Below, one piece after another: positions 1 through 13,300 of a stretch of 64,000 nt of DNA; the stretch's first letter is position 1; every line of letters begins with the position of its first letter. Origin of the DNA: Allacma fusca (lineage: Eukaryota; Arthropoda; Collembola; Symphypleona; Sminthuridae); contig OX359250.1 of the NCBI GenBank assembly GCA_947179485.1, positions 23,818,654-23,882,653 of the forward strand. The letters run 5' to 3'. Made by a program: the position numbers and the translations under genes. The notes beneath the pieces are model-generated. The model saw nothing but the letters and a program-made list of their open reading frames with translations. It was not told the DNA's origin and did not search any database.

Positions 1-239
1 GAAACTGCAATTTGAAACTTCAATTTGAAACTGCAATTTGAAACTGCAATTTAAAACTTCAATTTGAAACTTCAATTTGAAACTGCAATTTGAAACTGCA
101 ATTTGAAACTGCAATTTGAAACTGCAATTTGAAACTGCAATTTGAAACTGCAATTTGAAACTGCAATTTGAAACTGCAATTTGAAACTGCAATTTGAAAC
201 TTCAATTTGAAACTGCAATTTGAAACTGCAATTTGAAAC

Positions 240-2119
240 TTCAATTTGAAACTGCAATTTGAAACTGCAATTTGAAACTGCAATTTGAATTTGCAATTTG
301 AAACTTCAATTTGAAACTGCAATTTGAAACTGCAATTTGAAACTGCAATTTGAAACTTCAATTTGAAACTGCAATTTGAAACTGCAATTTGAAACTTCAA
401 TTTGAAACTTCAATTTGAAACTGCAATTTGAAACTGCAATTTGAAACTGCAATTTGAAACTGCAATTTGAAACTGCAATTTGAAACTGCAATTTGAAACT
501 GCAATTTGAAACTTCAATTTGAAACTTCAATTTGAAACTGCAATTTGAAACTTCAATTTGAAACTGCAATTTGAAACTGCAATTTGAAACTGCAATTTGA
601 AGCTTCAATTTGAAACTGCAATTTGAAACTGCAATTTGAAACTGCAATTTGAAACTGCAATTTGAAACTGCAATTTGAAACTGCAATTTGAAACTGCAAT
701 TTGAAACTGCAATTTGAAACTGCAATTTGAAACTGCAATTTGAAACTGCAATTTGAAACTGCAATTTGAAACTTCAATTTGAAACTGCAATTTGAAACTT
801 CAATTTGAAACTGCAATTTGAAACTGCAATTTGAAACTGCAATTTGAAACTGCAATTTGAAACTGCAATTTGAAACTGCAATTTGAAACTGCAATTTGAA
901 ACTGCAATTTGAAACTGCAATTTGAAACTGCAATTTGAAACTGCAATTTGAAACTGCAATTTGAAACTTCAATTTGAAACTTCAATTTGAAACTGCAATT
1001 TGAAACTGCAATTTGAAACTGCAATTTGAAACTGCAATTTGAAACTGCAATTTGAAACTGCAATTTGAAACTGCAATTTGAAACTTCAATTTGAAACTGC
1101 AATTTGAAACTGCAATTTGAAACTTCAATTTGAAACTTCAATTTGAAACTGCAATTTGAAACTGCAATTTGAAACTTCAATTTGAAACTTCAATTTGAAA
1201 CTGCAATTTGAAACTGCAATTTGAATTTGCAATTTGAAACTTCAATTTGAAACTGCAATTTGAAACTGCAATTTGAAACTGCAATTTGAAACTGCAATTT
1301 GAAACTTCAATTTGAAACTGCAATTTGAAACTGCAATTTGAAACTGCAATTTGAATTTGCAATTTGAAACTTCAATTTGAAACTGCAATTTGAAACTGCA
1401 ATTTGAAACTGCAATTTGAAACTTCAATTTGAAACTGCAATTTGAAACTGCAATTTGAAACTTCAATTTGAAACTTCAATTTGAAACTGCAATTTGAAAC
1501 TGCAATTTGAAACTGCAATTTGAAACTGCAATTTGAAACTGCAATTTGAAACTGCAATTTGAAACTGCAATTTGAAACTTCAATTTGAAACTTCAATTTG
1601 AAACTGCAATTTGAAACTTCAATTTGAAACTGCAATTTGAAACTGCAATTTGAAACTGCAATTTGAAGCTTCAATTTGAAACTGCAATTTGAAACTGCAA
1701 TTTGAAACTGCAATTTGAAACTGCAATTTGAAACTGCAATTTGAAACTGCAATTTGAAACTGCAATTTGAAACTGCAATTTGAAACTGCAATTTGAAACT
1801 TCAATTTGAAACTGCAATTTGAAACTTCAATTTGAAACTGCAATTTGAAACTGCAATTTGAAACTGCAATTTGAAACTGCAATTTGAAACTGCAATTTGA
1901 AACTGCAATTTGAAACTGCAATTTGAAACTGCAATTTGAAACTGCAATTTGAAACTGCAATTTGAAACTGCAATTTGAAACTGCAATTTGAAACTGCAAT
2001 TTGAAACTGCAATTTGAAACTGCAATTTGAAACTGCAATTTGAAACTGCAATTTGAAACTTCAATTTGAAACTTCAATTTGAAACTGCAATTTGAAACTG
2101 CAATTTGAATTTGCAATTT
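240..2119. repeat. Two-copy higher-order repeat, 1066 bp (82 units)
   Basis: The order of G and T units and two rare landmarks repeat at an offset of 1066 bp. The GAAGCTTC unit, which carries a HindIII site, starts at 599 and again at 1665. The GAATTTGC unit at 287 recurs at 1353. Towards its right end the second copy drifts by 26 bp and then lacks a stretch: GAATTTGC at 1223 matches the one at 2107, an offset of only 884 bp. Edges are approximate. T units are common here. Confidence 0.88.
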
Positions 2120-3120
2120 GAAACTTCAATTTGAAACTGCAATTTGAAACTGCAATTTGAAACTGCAATTTGAAACTTCAATTTGAAACTGCAATTTGAA
2201 ACTGCAATTTGAAACTTCAATTTGAAACTGCAATTTGAAACTGCAATTTGAAACTTCAATTTGAAACTTCAATTTGAAACTTCAATTTGAAACTGCAATT
2301 TGAAACTGCAATTTGAAACTGCAATTTGAAACTGCAATTTGAAACTGCAATTTGAAACTGCAATTTGAAACTTCAATTTGAAACTTCAATTTGAAACTGC
2401 AATTTGAAACTTCAATTTGAAACTGCAATTTGAAACTGCAATTTGAAACTTCAATTTGAAACTTCAATTTGAAACTTCAATTTGAAACTGCAATTTGAAA
2501 CTGCAATTTGAAACTGCAATTTGAAACTGCAATTTGAAACTGCAATTTGAAACTGCAATTTGAAACTTCAATTTGAAACTGCAATTTGAAACTTCAATTT
2601 GAAACTTCAATTTGAAACTGCAATTTGAAACTGCAATTTGAAACTTCAATTTGAAACTGCAATTTGAAACTGCAATTTGAAACTTCAATTTGAAACTTCA
2701 ATTTGAAACTGCAATTTGAAACTGCAATTTGAAACTTCAATTTGAAACTGCAATTTGAAACTGCAATTTGAAACTGCAATTTGAAACTGCAATTTGAAAC
2801 TTCAATTTGAAACTGCATTTTGAAACTGCAATTTGAAACTGCAATTTGAAACTGCAATTTGAAACTGCAATTTGAAACTTCAATTTGAAACTGCAATTTG
2901 AAACTGCAATTTGAAACTGCAATTTGAAACTTCAATTTGAAACTTCAATTTGAAACTGCAATTTGAAACTGCAATTTGAAACTGCAATTTGAAACTGCAA
3001 TTTGAAACTGCAATTTGAAACTTCAATTTGAAACTTCAATTTGAAACTGCAATTTGAAACTTCAATTTGAAACTGCAATTTGAAACTGCAATTTGAAACT
3101 TCAATTTGAAACTTCAATTT
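2107..3120. repeat. T-unit-rich array without a clear higher-order repeat
   Basis: This stretch contains only standard 13-bp units, with many single and doubled T forms and one GCATTTT variant starting at 2809. I see no gene and no large duplication that I can delimit by eye, although its T-unit spacing resembles that of its neighbours. Confidence 0.8.
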
Positions 3121-6100
3121 TAAACTTCAATTTGAAACTGCAATTTGAAACTTCAATTTGAAACTGCAATTTGAAACTGCAATTTGAAACTTCAATTTGA
3201 AACTTCAATTTTAAACTTCAATCTGAAACTGCAATTTGAAACTGCAATTTGAAACTGCAATTTGAAACTGCAATTTGAAACTGCAATTTGAAACTGCAAT
3301 TTGAAACTGCAATTTGAAACTTCAATTTGAAACTGCAATTTGAAACTGCAATTTGAAACTTCAATTTGAAACTTCAATTTGAAACTGCAATTTGAAACTG
3401 CAATTTGAAACTTCAATTTGAAACTGCAATTTGAAACTTCAATTTGAAACTGCATTTTGAAACTGCAATTTGAAACTGCAATTTGAAACTGCAATTTGAA
3501 ACTGCAATTTGAAACTGCAATTTGAAACTTCAATTTGAAACTGCAATTTGAAACTGCAATTTGAAACTGCAATTTGAAACTTCAATTTGAAACTGCAATT
3601 TGAAACTGATATTTGAAACTGCAATTTGAAACTGCAATTTGAAACTGCAATTTGAAACTGCAATTTGAAACTGCAATTTCAAACTGCAATTTGAAACTGC
3701 AATTTGAAACTGCAATTTGAAACTTCAATTTGAAACTGCAATTTGAAACTTCAATTTGAAACTTCAATTTGAAACTTCAATTTGAAACTGCAATTTGAAA
3801 CTGCAATTTGAAACTTCAATTTGAAACTGCAATTTGAAACTGCAATTTGAAACTTCAATTTGAAACTGCATTTTGAAACTGCAATTTGAAACTGCAATTT
3901 GAAACTGCAATTTGAAACTGCAATTTGAAACTTCAATTTGAAACTGCAATTTGAAACTGCAATTTGAAACTGCAATTTGAAACTTCAATTTGAAACTGCA
4001 ATTTGAAACTGCAATTTGAAACTTCAATTTGAAACTTCAATTTGAAACTGCAATTTGAAACTGCAATTTGAAACTTCAATTTGAAACTTCAATTTTAAAC
4101 TTCAATTTGAAACTGCAATTTGAAACTTCAATTTGAAACTGCAATTTGAAACTGCAATTTGAAACTTCAATTTGAAACTTCAATTTGAAACTTCAATTTG
4201 AAACTGCAATTTGAAACTGCAATTTGAAACTGCAATTTGAAACTGCAATTTGAAACTGCAATTTGAAACTGCAATTTGAAACTGCAATTTGAAACTTCAA
4301 TTTGAAACTGCAATTTGAAACTGCAATTTGAAACTTCAATTTGAAACTTCAATTTGAAACTGCAATTTGAAACTGCAATTTGAAACTTCAATTTGAAACT
4401 GCAATTTGAAACTGCAATTTGAAACTTCAATTTGAAACTGCATTTTGAAACTGCAATTTGAAACTGCAATTTGAAACTGCAATTTGAAACTGCAATTTGA
4501 AACTGCAATTTGAAACTTCAATTTGAAACTGCAATTTGAAACTGCAATTTGAAACTGCAATTTGAAACTTCAATTTGAAACTGCAATTTGAAACTGATAT
4601 TTGAAACTGCAATTTGAAACTGCAATTTGAAACTGCAATTTGAAACTGCAATTTGAAACTGCAATTTCAAACTGCAATTTGAAACTGCAATTTGAAACTG
4701 CAATTTGAAACTTCAATTTGAAACTGCAATTTGAAACTTCAATTTGAAACTTCAATTTGAAACTTCAATTTGAAACTGCAATTTGAAACTGCAATTTGAA
4801 ACTTCAATTTGAAACTGCAATTTGAAACTGCAATTTGAAACTTCAATTTGAAACTGCATTTTGAAACTGCAATTTGAAACTGCAATTTGAAACTGCAATT
4901 TGAAACTGCAATTTGAAACTTCAATTTGAAACTGCAATTTGAAACTGCAATTTGAAACTGCAATTTGAAACTTCAATTTGAAACTGCAATTTGAAACTGA
5001 TATTTGAAACTGCAATTTGAAACTGCAATTTGAAACTGCAATTTGAAACTGCAATTTGAAACTGCAATTTCAAACTGCAATTTGAAACTGCAATTTGAAA
5101 CTGCAATTTGAAACTTCAATTTGAAACTGCAATTTGAAACTTCAATTTGAAACTTCAATTTGAAACTGCAATTTGAAACTGCAATTTGAAACTGCAATTT
5201 GAAACTGCAATTTGAAACTGCAATTTGAAACTTTAATTTGAAACTGCAATTTGAAACTGCAATTTGAAACTGCAATTTGAAACTGCAATTTGAAACTGCA
5301 ATTTGAAACTGCAATTTGAAACTTCAATTTAAAACTGCAATTTGAAACTTCAATTTGAAACTTCAATTTGAAACTGCAATTTGAAACTGCAATTTGAAAC
5401 TGCAATTTGAAACTGCAATTTGAAACTGCAATTTGAAACTGCAATTTGAAACTGCAATTTGAAACTTCAATTTGAAACTTCAATTTTAAACTTCAATTTG
5501 AAACTGCAATTTGAAACTTCAATTTGAAACTGCAATTTGAAACTGCAATTTGAAACTTCAATTTGAAACTTCAATTTGAAACTGCAATTTGAAACTGCAA
5601 TTTGAAACTTCAATTTGAAACTGCAATTTGAAACTGCAATTTGAAACTTCAATTTGAAACTGCATTTTGAAACTGCAATTTGAAACTGCAATTTGAAACT
5701 GCAATTTGAAACTGCAATTTGAAACTGCAATTTGAAACTTCAATTTGAAACTGCAATTTGAAACTGCAATTTGAAACTTCAATTTGAAACTGCAATTTGA
5801 AACTGCAATTTGAAACTTCAATTTGAAACTGCATTTTGAAACTGCAATTTGAAACTGCAATTTGAAACTGCAATTTGAAACTGCAATTTGAAACTGCAAT
5901 TTGAAACTTCAATTTGAAACTGCAATTTGAAACTGCAATTTGAAACTGCAATTTGAAACTTCAATTTGAAACTGCAATTTGAAACTGATATTTGAAACTG
6001 CAATTTGAAACTGCAATTTGAAACTGCAATTTGAAACTGCAATTTGAAACTGCAATTTCAAACTGCAATTTGAAACTGCAATTTGAAACTGCAATTTGAA

Positions 6101-6260
6101 ACTTCAATTTGAAACTGCAATTTGAAACTTCAATTTGAAACTTCAATTTGAAACTTCAATTTGAAACTGCAATTTGAAACTGCAATTTGAAACTTCAATT
6201 TGAAACTGCAATTTGAAACTGCAATTTGAAACTTCAATTTGAAACTGCATTTTGAAACCG
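3121..6260. repeat. Higher-order repeat block, period 988 bp (76 units) with a 403-bp (31-unit) insertion step
   Basis: Four rare units line up in copies. GATATTT units start at 3602, 4590, 4993 and 5981, spaced 988, 403 and 988 bp. GCATTTT units start at 3446, 3862, 4434, 4850, 5656, 5825 and 6241, and three pairs are exactly 416 bp apart (3446/3862, 4434/4850, 5825/6241). An AATTTC junction follows each GATATTT unit by about 70 bp. TAAACTTC units at 4096 and 5487 are 1391 bp apart, which is 988 plus 403. The simplest reading is three near-complete copies plus a partial internal copy between about 4.85 and 5.1 kb. This is typical of unequal exchange within an array. Confidence 0.88.
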
Positions 6261-7540
6261 CAATTTGAAACTGCAATTTGAAACTGCAATTTGAAACTGC
6301 AATTTGAAACTTCAATTTGAAACTGCAATTTGAAACTGCAATTTGAAACTGCAATTTGAAACTACAATTTGAAACTGCAATTTGAAACTGCAATTTGAAA
6401 CTGCAATTTGAAACTGCAATTTGAAACTGCAATTTGAAACTGCAATTTGAAACTGCAATTTGAAACTGCAATTTGAAACTGCAATTTGAAACTGCAATTT
6501 GAAACTGCAATATCAAACTGCAATTTGAAACTGCAATTTGAAACTGCAATTTGAAACTGCAATTTGAAACTGCAATTTGAAACTGCAATTTGAAACTGCA
6601 ATTTGAAACTGCAATTTGAAACTGCAATTTGAAACTGCAATTTGAAACTGCAATTTGAAACTGCAATTTGAAACTGCAATTTGAAACTGCAATTTGAAAC
6701 TGCAATTTGAAACTGCAATTTGAAACTGCAATTTGAAACTGCAATTTGAAACTGCAATTTGAAACTGCAATTTGAAACTGCAATTTGAAACTTCAATTTG
6801 AAACTGCAATTTGAAACTGCAATTTGAAACTGCAATTTGAAACTGCAATTTGAAACTGCAATTTGAAACTGCAATTTGAAACTTCAATTTGAAACTTCAA
6901 TTTGAAACTGCAATTTGAAACTGCAATTTGAAAATGCAATTTGAAACTGCAATTTGAAACTGCAATTTGAAAATGCAATTTGAAACTGCAATTTGAAACT
7001 GCAATTTGAAACTGCAATTTGAAACTTCAATTTGAAACTGCAATTTGAAACTTCAATTTGAAACTGCAATTTGAAACTGCAATTTGAAAATGCAATTTGA
7101 AACTGCAATTTGAAACTGCAATTTGAAACTGCAATTTGAAACTGCAATTTGAAACTGCAATTTGAAACTGCAATTTGAAACTGCAATTTGAAACTGCAAT
7201 TTGAAACTGCAATTTGAAACTGCAATTTGAAACTGCAATCTCAAACTGCAATTTGAAACTGCAATTTGAAACTGCAATCTCAAACTGCAATTTGAAACTG
7301 CAATTTGAAACTGCAATCTCAAACTGCAATTTGAAACTTCAATTTGAAACTGCAATTTGAAACTGCAATTTGAAACTGCAATTTGAAACTGCAATTTGAA
7401 ACTGCAATTTGAAACTGCAATTTGAAACTGCAATTTGAAACTTCAATTTGAAACTGCAATTTGAAACTGCAATTTGAAACTGCAATTTGAAACTGCAATT
7501 TGAAACTGCAATTTGAAACTTCAATTTGAAACTTCAATTT

Positions 7541-8099
7541 GAAACTGCAATTTGAAACTGCAATTTGAAACTGCAATTTGAAACTGCAATTTGAAACTGC
7601 AATTTGAAACTGCAATTTGAAACTGCAATTTGAAACTGCAATTTGAAACTGCAATTTGAAACTGCAATTTGAAACTGCAATTTGAAACTGCAATTTGAAA
7701 CTGCAATTTGAAACTGCAATTTGAAACTGCAATTTGAAACTGCAATTTGAAACTGCAATTTGAAACTGCAATTTGAAACTGCAATTTGAAACTGCAATTT
7801 GAAACTGCAATTTGAAACTGCAATTTGAAACTGCAATTTGAAACTGCAATTTGAAACTGCAATTTGAAACTGCAATTTGAAACTGCAATTTGAAACTGCA
7901 ATTTGAAACTGCAATTTGAAACTGCAATTTGAAACTGCAATTTGAAACTGCAATTTGAAACTGCAATTTGAAACTGCAATTTGAAACTGCAATTTGAAAC
8001 TGCAATTTGAAACTGCAATTTGAAACTGCAATTTGAAACTGCAATTTGAAACTGCAATTTGAAACTGCAATTTGAAACTGCAATTTGAAACTGCAATTT
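7541..8099. repeat. Homogeneous run of 43 identical G-form units
   Basis: Between the T unit ending at 7540 and the T unit starting at 8100, I see 559 bp of consecutive GAAACTGCAATTT with no substitution. It is the longest uninterrupted identical run I noticed. Its uniformity implies recent expansion or strong local homogenisation. Runs of this kind are also the hardest to assemble at the right length. Confidence 0.85.
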
Positions 8100-8330
8100 G
8101 AAACTTCAATTTGAAACTGCAATTTGAAACTGCAATTTGAAACTGCAATTTGAAACTGCAATTTGAAACTGCAATTTGAAACTGCAATTTGAAACTGCAA
8201 TTTGAAACTGCAATTTGAAACTGCAATTTGAAACTGCAATTTGAAACTGCAATTTGAAACTGCAATTTGAAACTGCAATTTGAAACTGCAATTTGAAACT
8301 GCAATTTGAAACTGCAATTTGAAACTGCAA

Positions 8331-9290
8331 TCTCAAACTGCAATCTCAAACTGCAATTTGAAACTGCAATTTGAAACTGCAATATCAAACTGCAATTTGA
8401 AACTGCAATTTGAAACTGCAATTTGAAACTGCAATTTGAAACTGCAATTTGAAACTGCAATTTGAAACTGCAATTTGAAACTGCAATTTGAAACTGCAAT
8501 TTGAAACTGCAATTTGAAACTGCAATTTGAAACTGCAATTTGAAACTGCAATTTGAAACTGCAATTTGAAACTGCAATTTGAAACTGCAATTTGAAACTG
8601 CAATTTGAAACTGCAATTTGAAACTGCAATTTGAAACTGCAATTTGAAACTTCAATTTGAAACTGCAATTTGAAACTGCAATTTGAAACTGCAATTTGAA
8701 ACTGCAATTTGAAACTGCAATTTGAAACTGCAATTTGAAACTGCAATTTGAAACTGCAATTTGAAACTGCAATTTGAAACTGCAATTTGAAACTGCAATT
8801 TGAAACTGCAATCTCAAACTGCAATCTCAAACTGCAATTTGAAACTGCAATTTGAAACTGCAATATCAAACTGCAATTTGAAACTGCAATTTGAAACTGC
8901 AATTTGAAACTGCAATTTGAAACTGCAATTTGAAACTGCAATTTGAAACTGCAATTTGAAACTGCAATTTGAAACTGCAATTTGAAACTGCAATTTGAAA
9001 CTGCAATTTGAAACTGCAATTTGAAACTGCAATTTGAAACTGCAATTTGAAACTGCAATTTGAAACTGCAATTTGAAACTGCAATTTGAAACTGCAATTT
9101 GAAACTTCAATTTGAAACTGCAATTTGAAACTGCAATTTGAAACTGCAATTTGAAACTGCAATTTGAAACTGCAATTTGAAACTGCAATTTGAAACTTCA
9201 ATTTGAAACTTCAATTTGAAACTGCAATTTGAAACTGCAATTTGAAAATGCAATTTGAAACTGCAATTTGAAACTGCAATTTGAAAATGC
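8331..9290. repeat. Tandem higher-order repeat, 481 bp (37 units)
   Basis: A landmark trio made of two adjacent TCTC junctions and one TATC junction occurs at 8331, 8344 and 8383, and again at 8812, 8825 and 8864. Each is displaced by exactly 481 bp. After the trio both copies continue as long G-form runs ending in a T unit (8646 and 9101), the second being two units shorter. A lone TATC junction at 6511 may be an older relative. Confidence 0.88.
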
Positions 9291-10399
9291 AATTTGAAAC
9301 TGCAATTTGAAACTGCAATTTGAAACTGCAATTTGAAACTGCAATTTGAAACTTCAATTTGAAACTGCAATTTGAAACTGCAATTTGAAACTGCAATTTG
9401 AAACTGCAATTTGAAACTGCAATTTGAAACTGCAATTTGAAACTGCAATTTGAAACTGCAATTTGAAACTGCAATTTGAAACTGCAATTTGAAACTGCAA
9501 TTTGAAACTGCAATTTGAAACTGCAATTTGAAACTGCAATTTGAAACTGCAATTTGAAACTGCAATTTGAAACTGCAATCTCAAACTGCAATTTGAAACT
9601 GCAATTTGAAACTGCAATCTCAAACTGCAATTTGAAACTGCAATTTGAAACTGCAATCTCAAACTGCAATTTGAAACTTCAATTTGAAACTGCAATTTGA
9701 AACTGCAATTTGAAACTGCAATTTGAAACTGCAATTTGAAACTGCAATTTGAAACTGCAATTTGAAACTGCAATTTGAAACTGCAATTTGAAACTTCAAT
9801 TTGAAACTGCAATTTGAAACTGCAATTTGAAACTGCAATTTGAAACTGCAATTTGAAACTGCAATTTGAAACTGCAATTTGAAACTGCAATTTGAAACTG
9901 CAATTTGAAACTGCAATTTGAAACTGCAATTTGAAACTGCAATTTGAAACTGCAATTTGAAACTGCAATTTGAAACTGCAATTTGAAACTGCAATTTGAA
10001 ACTGCAATTTGAAACTGCAATTTGAAACTGCAATTTGAAACTGCAATTTGAAACTGCAATTTGAAACTGCAATTTGAAACTGCAATTTGAAACTGCAATT
10101 TGAAACTTCAATTTGAAACTTCAATTTGAAACTGCAATTTGAAACTGCAATTTGAAACTGCAATTTGAAACTGCAATTTGAAACTGCAATTTGAAACTGC
10201 AATTTGAAACTGCAATTTGAAACTGCAATTTGAAACTTCAATTTGAAACTTCAATTTGAAACTGCAATTTGAAACTGCAATTTGAAACTGCAATTTGAAA
10301 CTGCAATTTGAAACTGCAATTTGAAACTGCAATTTGAAACTGCAATTTGAAACTGCAATTTGAAACTGCAATTTGAAACTGCAATTTGAAACTGCAATT

Positions 10400-13300
10400 T
10401 GAAACTGCAATTTGAAAATGCAATTTGAAACTGCAATTTGAAACTGCAATTTGAAACTGCAATTTGAAACTGCAATTTGAAACTTCAATTTGAAACTGCA
10501 ATTTGAAACTGCAATTTGAAACTGCAATTTGAAACTGCAATTTGAAACTGCAATTTGAAACTGCAATTTGAAACTGCAATTTGAAACTGCAATTTGAAAC
10601 TGCAATTTGAAACTGCAATTTGAAACTGCAATTTGAAACTGCAATTTGAAACTGCAATTTGAAACTGCAATTTGAAACTGCAATTTGAAACTGCAATTTG
10701 AAACTGCAATTTGAAACTTCAATTTGAAACTGCAATTTGAAACTGCAATTTGAAAATGCAATTTGAAACTGCAATTTGAAACTGCAATTTGAAACTGCAA
10801 TTTGAAACTGCAATTTGAAACTGCAATTTGAAACTGCAATTTGAAACTGCAATTTGAAACTGCAATTTGAAACTTCAATTTGAAACTGCAATTTGAAACT
10901 GCAATCTGAAACTGCAATTTGAAACTGCAATTTGAAACTGCAATTTGAAACTGCAATTTGAAACTGCAATTTGAAACTGCAATTTGAAACTGCAATTTGA
11001 AACTGCAATTTGAAACTGCAATTTGAAACTGCAATTTGAAACTGCAATTTGAAACTGCAATTTGAAACTGCAATTTGAAACTGCAATTTGAAACTTCAAT
11101 TTGAAACTGCAATTTGAAACTGCAATTTGAAAATGCAATTTGAAACTGCAATTTGAAACTGCAATTTGAAACTGCAATTTGAAACTGCAATTTGAAACTG
11201 CAATTTGAAACTGCAATTTGAAACTTCAATTTGAAACTTCAATTTGAAACTGCAATTTGAAACTTCAATTTGAAACTGCAATTTGAAACTGCAATTTGAA
11301 ACTGCAATTTGAAACTGCAATTTGAAACTGCAATTTGAAACTGCAATTTGAAACTGCAATTTGAAACTGCAATTTGAAACTGCAATTTGAAACTGCAATT
11401 TGAAACTGCAATTTGAAACTGCAATTTGAAACTGCAATTTGAAACTGCAATTTGAAACTGCAATTTGAAACTGCAATTTGAAACTGCAATTTGAAACTGC
11501 AATTTGAAACTGCAATTTGAAACTTCAATTTGAAACTGCAATTTGAAACTGCAATCTGAAATTGCAATTTGAAACTGCAATTTGAAACTGCAATTTGAAA
11601 CTGCAATTTGAAACTTCAATTTGAAACTGCAATTTGAAACTGCAATTTTAAACTGCAATTTGAAACTGCAATTTGAAACTGCAATTTGAAACTGCAATTT
11701 GAAACTGCAATTTGAAACTTCAATTTGAAACTGCAATTTGAAACTGCAATTTGAAACTGCAATTTGAAACTGCAATTTGAAACTGCAATTTGAAACTGCA
11801 ATTTGAAACTGCAATTTGAAACTGCAATTTGAAACTGCAATTTGAAAATGCAATTTGAAACTGCAATTTGAAACTGCAATTTGAAACTGCAATTTGAAAC
11901 TGCAATTTGAAACTTCAATTTTAAACTGCAATTTGAAACTGCAATTTGAAACTGCAATTTGAAACTGCAATTTGAAACTGCAATTTGAAACTTCAATTTG
12001 AAACTGCAATTTGAAACTGCAATCTGAAACTGCAATTTGAAACTGCAATTTGAAACTGCAATTTGAAACTGCAATTTGAAACTTCAATTTGAAACTGCAC
12101 TTTGAAACTGCAATTTGAAACTGCAATTTGAAACTGCAATTTGAAACTGCAATTTGAAACTGCAATTTGAAACTGCAATTTGAAACTGCAATTTGAAACT
12201 GCAATTTGAAACTGCAATTTGAAACTGCAATTTGAAAATGCAATTTGAAACTGCAATTTGAAACTGCAATTTGAAACTGCAATTTGAAACTGCAATTTGA
12301 AACTTCAATTTGAAACTGCAATTTGAAACTGCAATTTGAAACTGCAATTTGAAACTGCAATTTGAAACTGCAATTTGAAACTGCAATTTGAAACTGCAAT
12401 TTGAAACTGCAATTTGAAACTGCAATTTGAAACTGCAATTTGAAACTGCAATTTGAAACTGCAATTTGAAACTGCAATTTGAATTTGCAATTTGAAACTG
12501 CAATTTGAAACTTCAATTTGAAACTTCAATTTGAAACTTCAATTTGAAACTGCAATTTGAAACTGCAATTTGAAACTGCAATTTGAAACTGCAATTTGAA
12601 ACTGCAATTTGAAACTGCAATTTGAAACTTCAATTTGAAACTGCAATTTGAAACTGCAATTTGAAACTGCAATTTGAAACTGCAATTTGAAACTGCAATT
12701 TGAAACTGCAATTTGAAACTGCAATTTGAAACTGCAATTTGAAACTGCAATTTGAAACTGCAATTTGAAAATGCAATTTGAAACTGCAATTTGAAACTGC
12801 AATTTGAAACTGCAATTTGAAACTGCAATTTGAAACTTCAATTTGAAACTGCAATTTGAAACTGCAATTTGAAACTGCAATTTGAAACTGCAATTTGAAA
12901 CTGCAATTTGAAACTTCAATTTGAAACTGCAATTTGAAACTGCAATCTGAAACTGCAATTTGAAACTGCAATTTGAAACTGCAATTTGAAACTGCAATTT
13001 GAAACTTCAATTTGAAACTGCAATTTGAAACTGCAATTTGAAACTGCAATTTGAAACTGCAATTTGAAACTGCAATTTGAAACTGCAATTTGAAACTGCA
13101 ATTTGAAACTGCAATTTGAAACTGCAATTTGAAACTGCAATTTGAAACTGCAATTTGAAACTGCAATTTGAAAATGCAATTTGAAACTGCAATTTGAAAC
13201 TGCAATTTGAAACTGCAATTTGAAACTGCAATTTGAAACTTCAATTTGAAACTGCAATTTGAAACTGCAATTTGAAACTGCAATTTGAAACTGCAATTTG

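Larger units (their letters stand above)
6890..9790. repeat. Spaced duplicate segments, about 2.33 kb apart
   Basis: Segment 6890-7450 recurs at about 9205-9790. GAAAATGC units at 6930 and 6969 match 9244 and 9283 (offset 2314). The following T unit at 7021 matches 9348 (2327). A triplet of AATCTC junctions spaced 39 bp near 7239, 7278 and 7317 matches those near 9579, 9618 and 9657 (2340). The growing offset shows that single whole units were gained or lost twice inside the copy. An extra GAAAATGC at 7086 is absent from the second copy. Confidence 0.85.
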
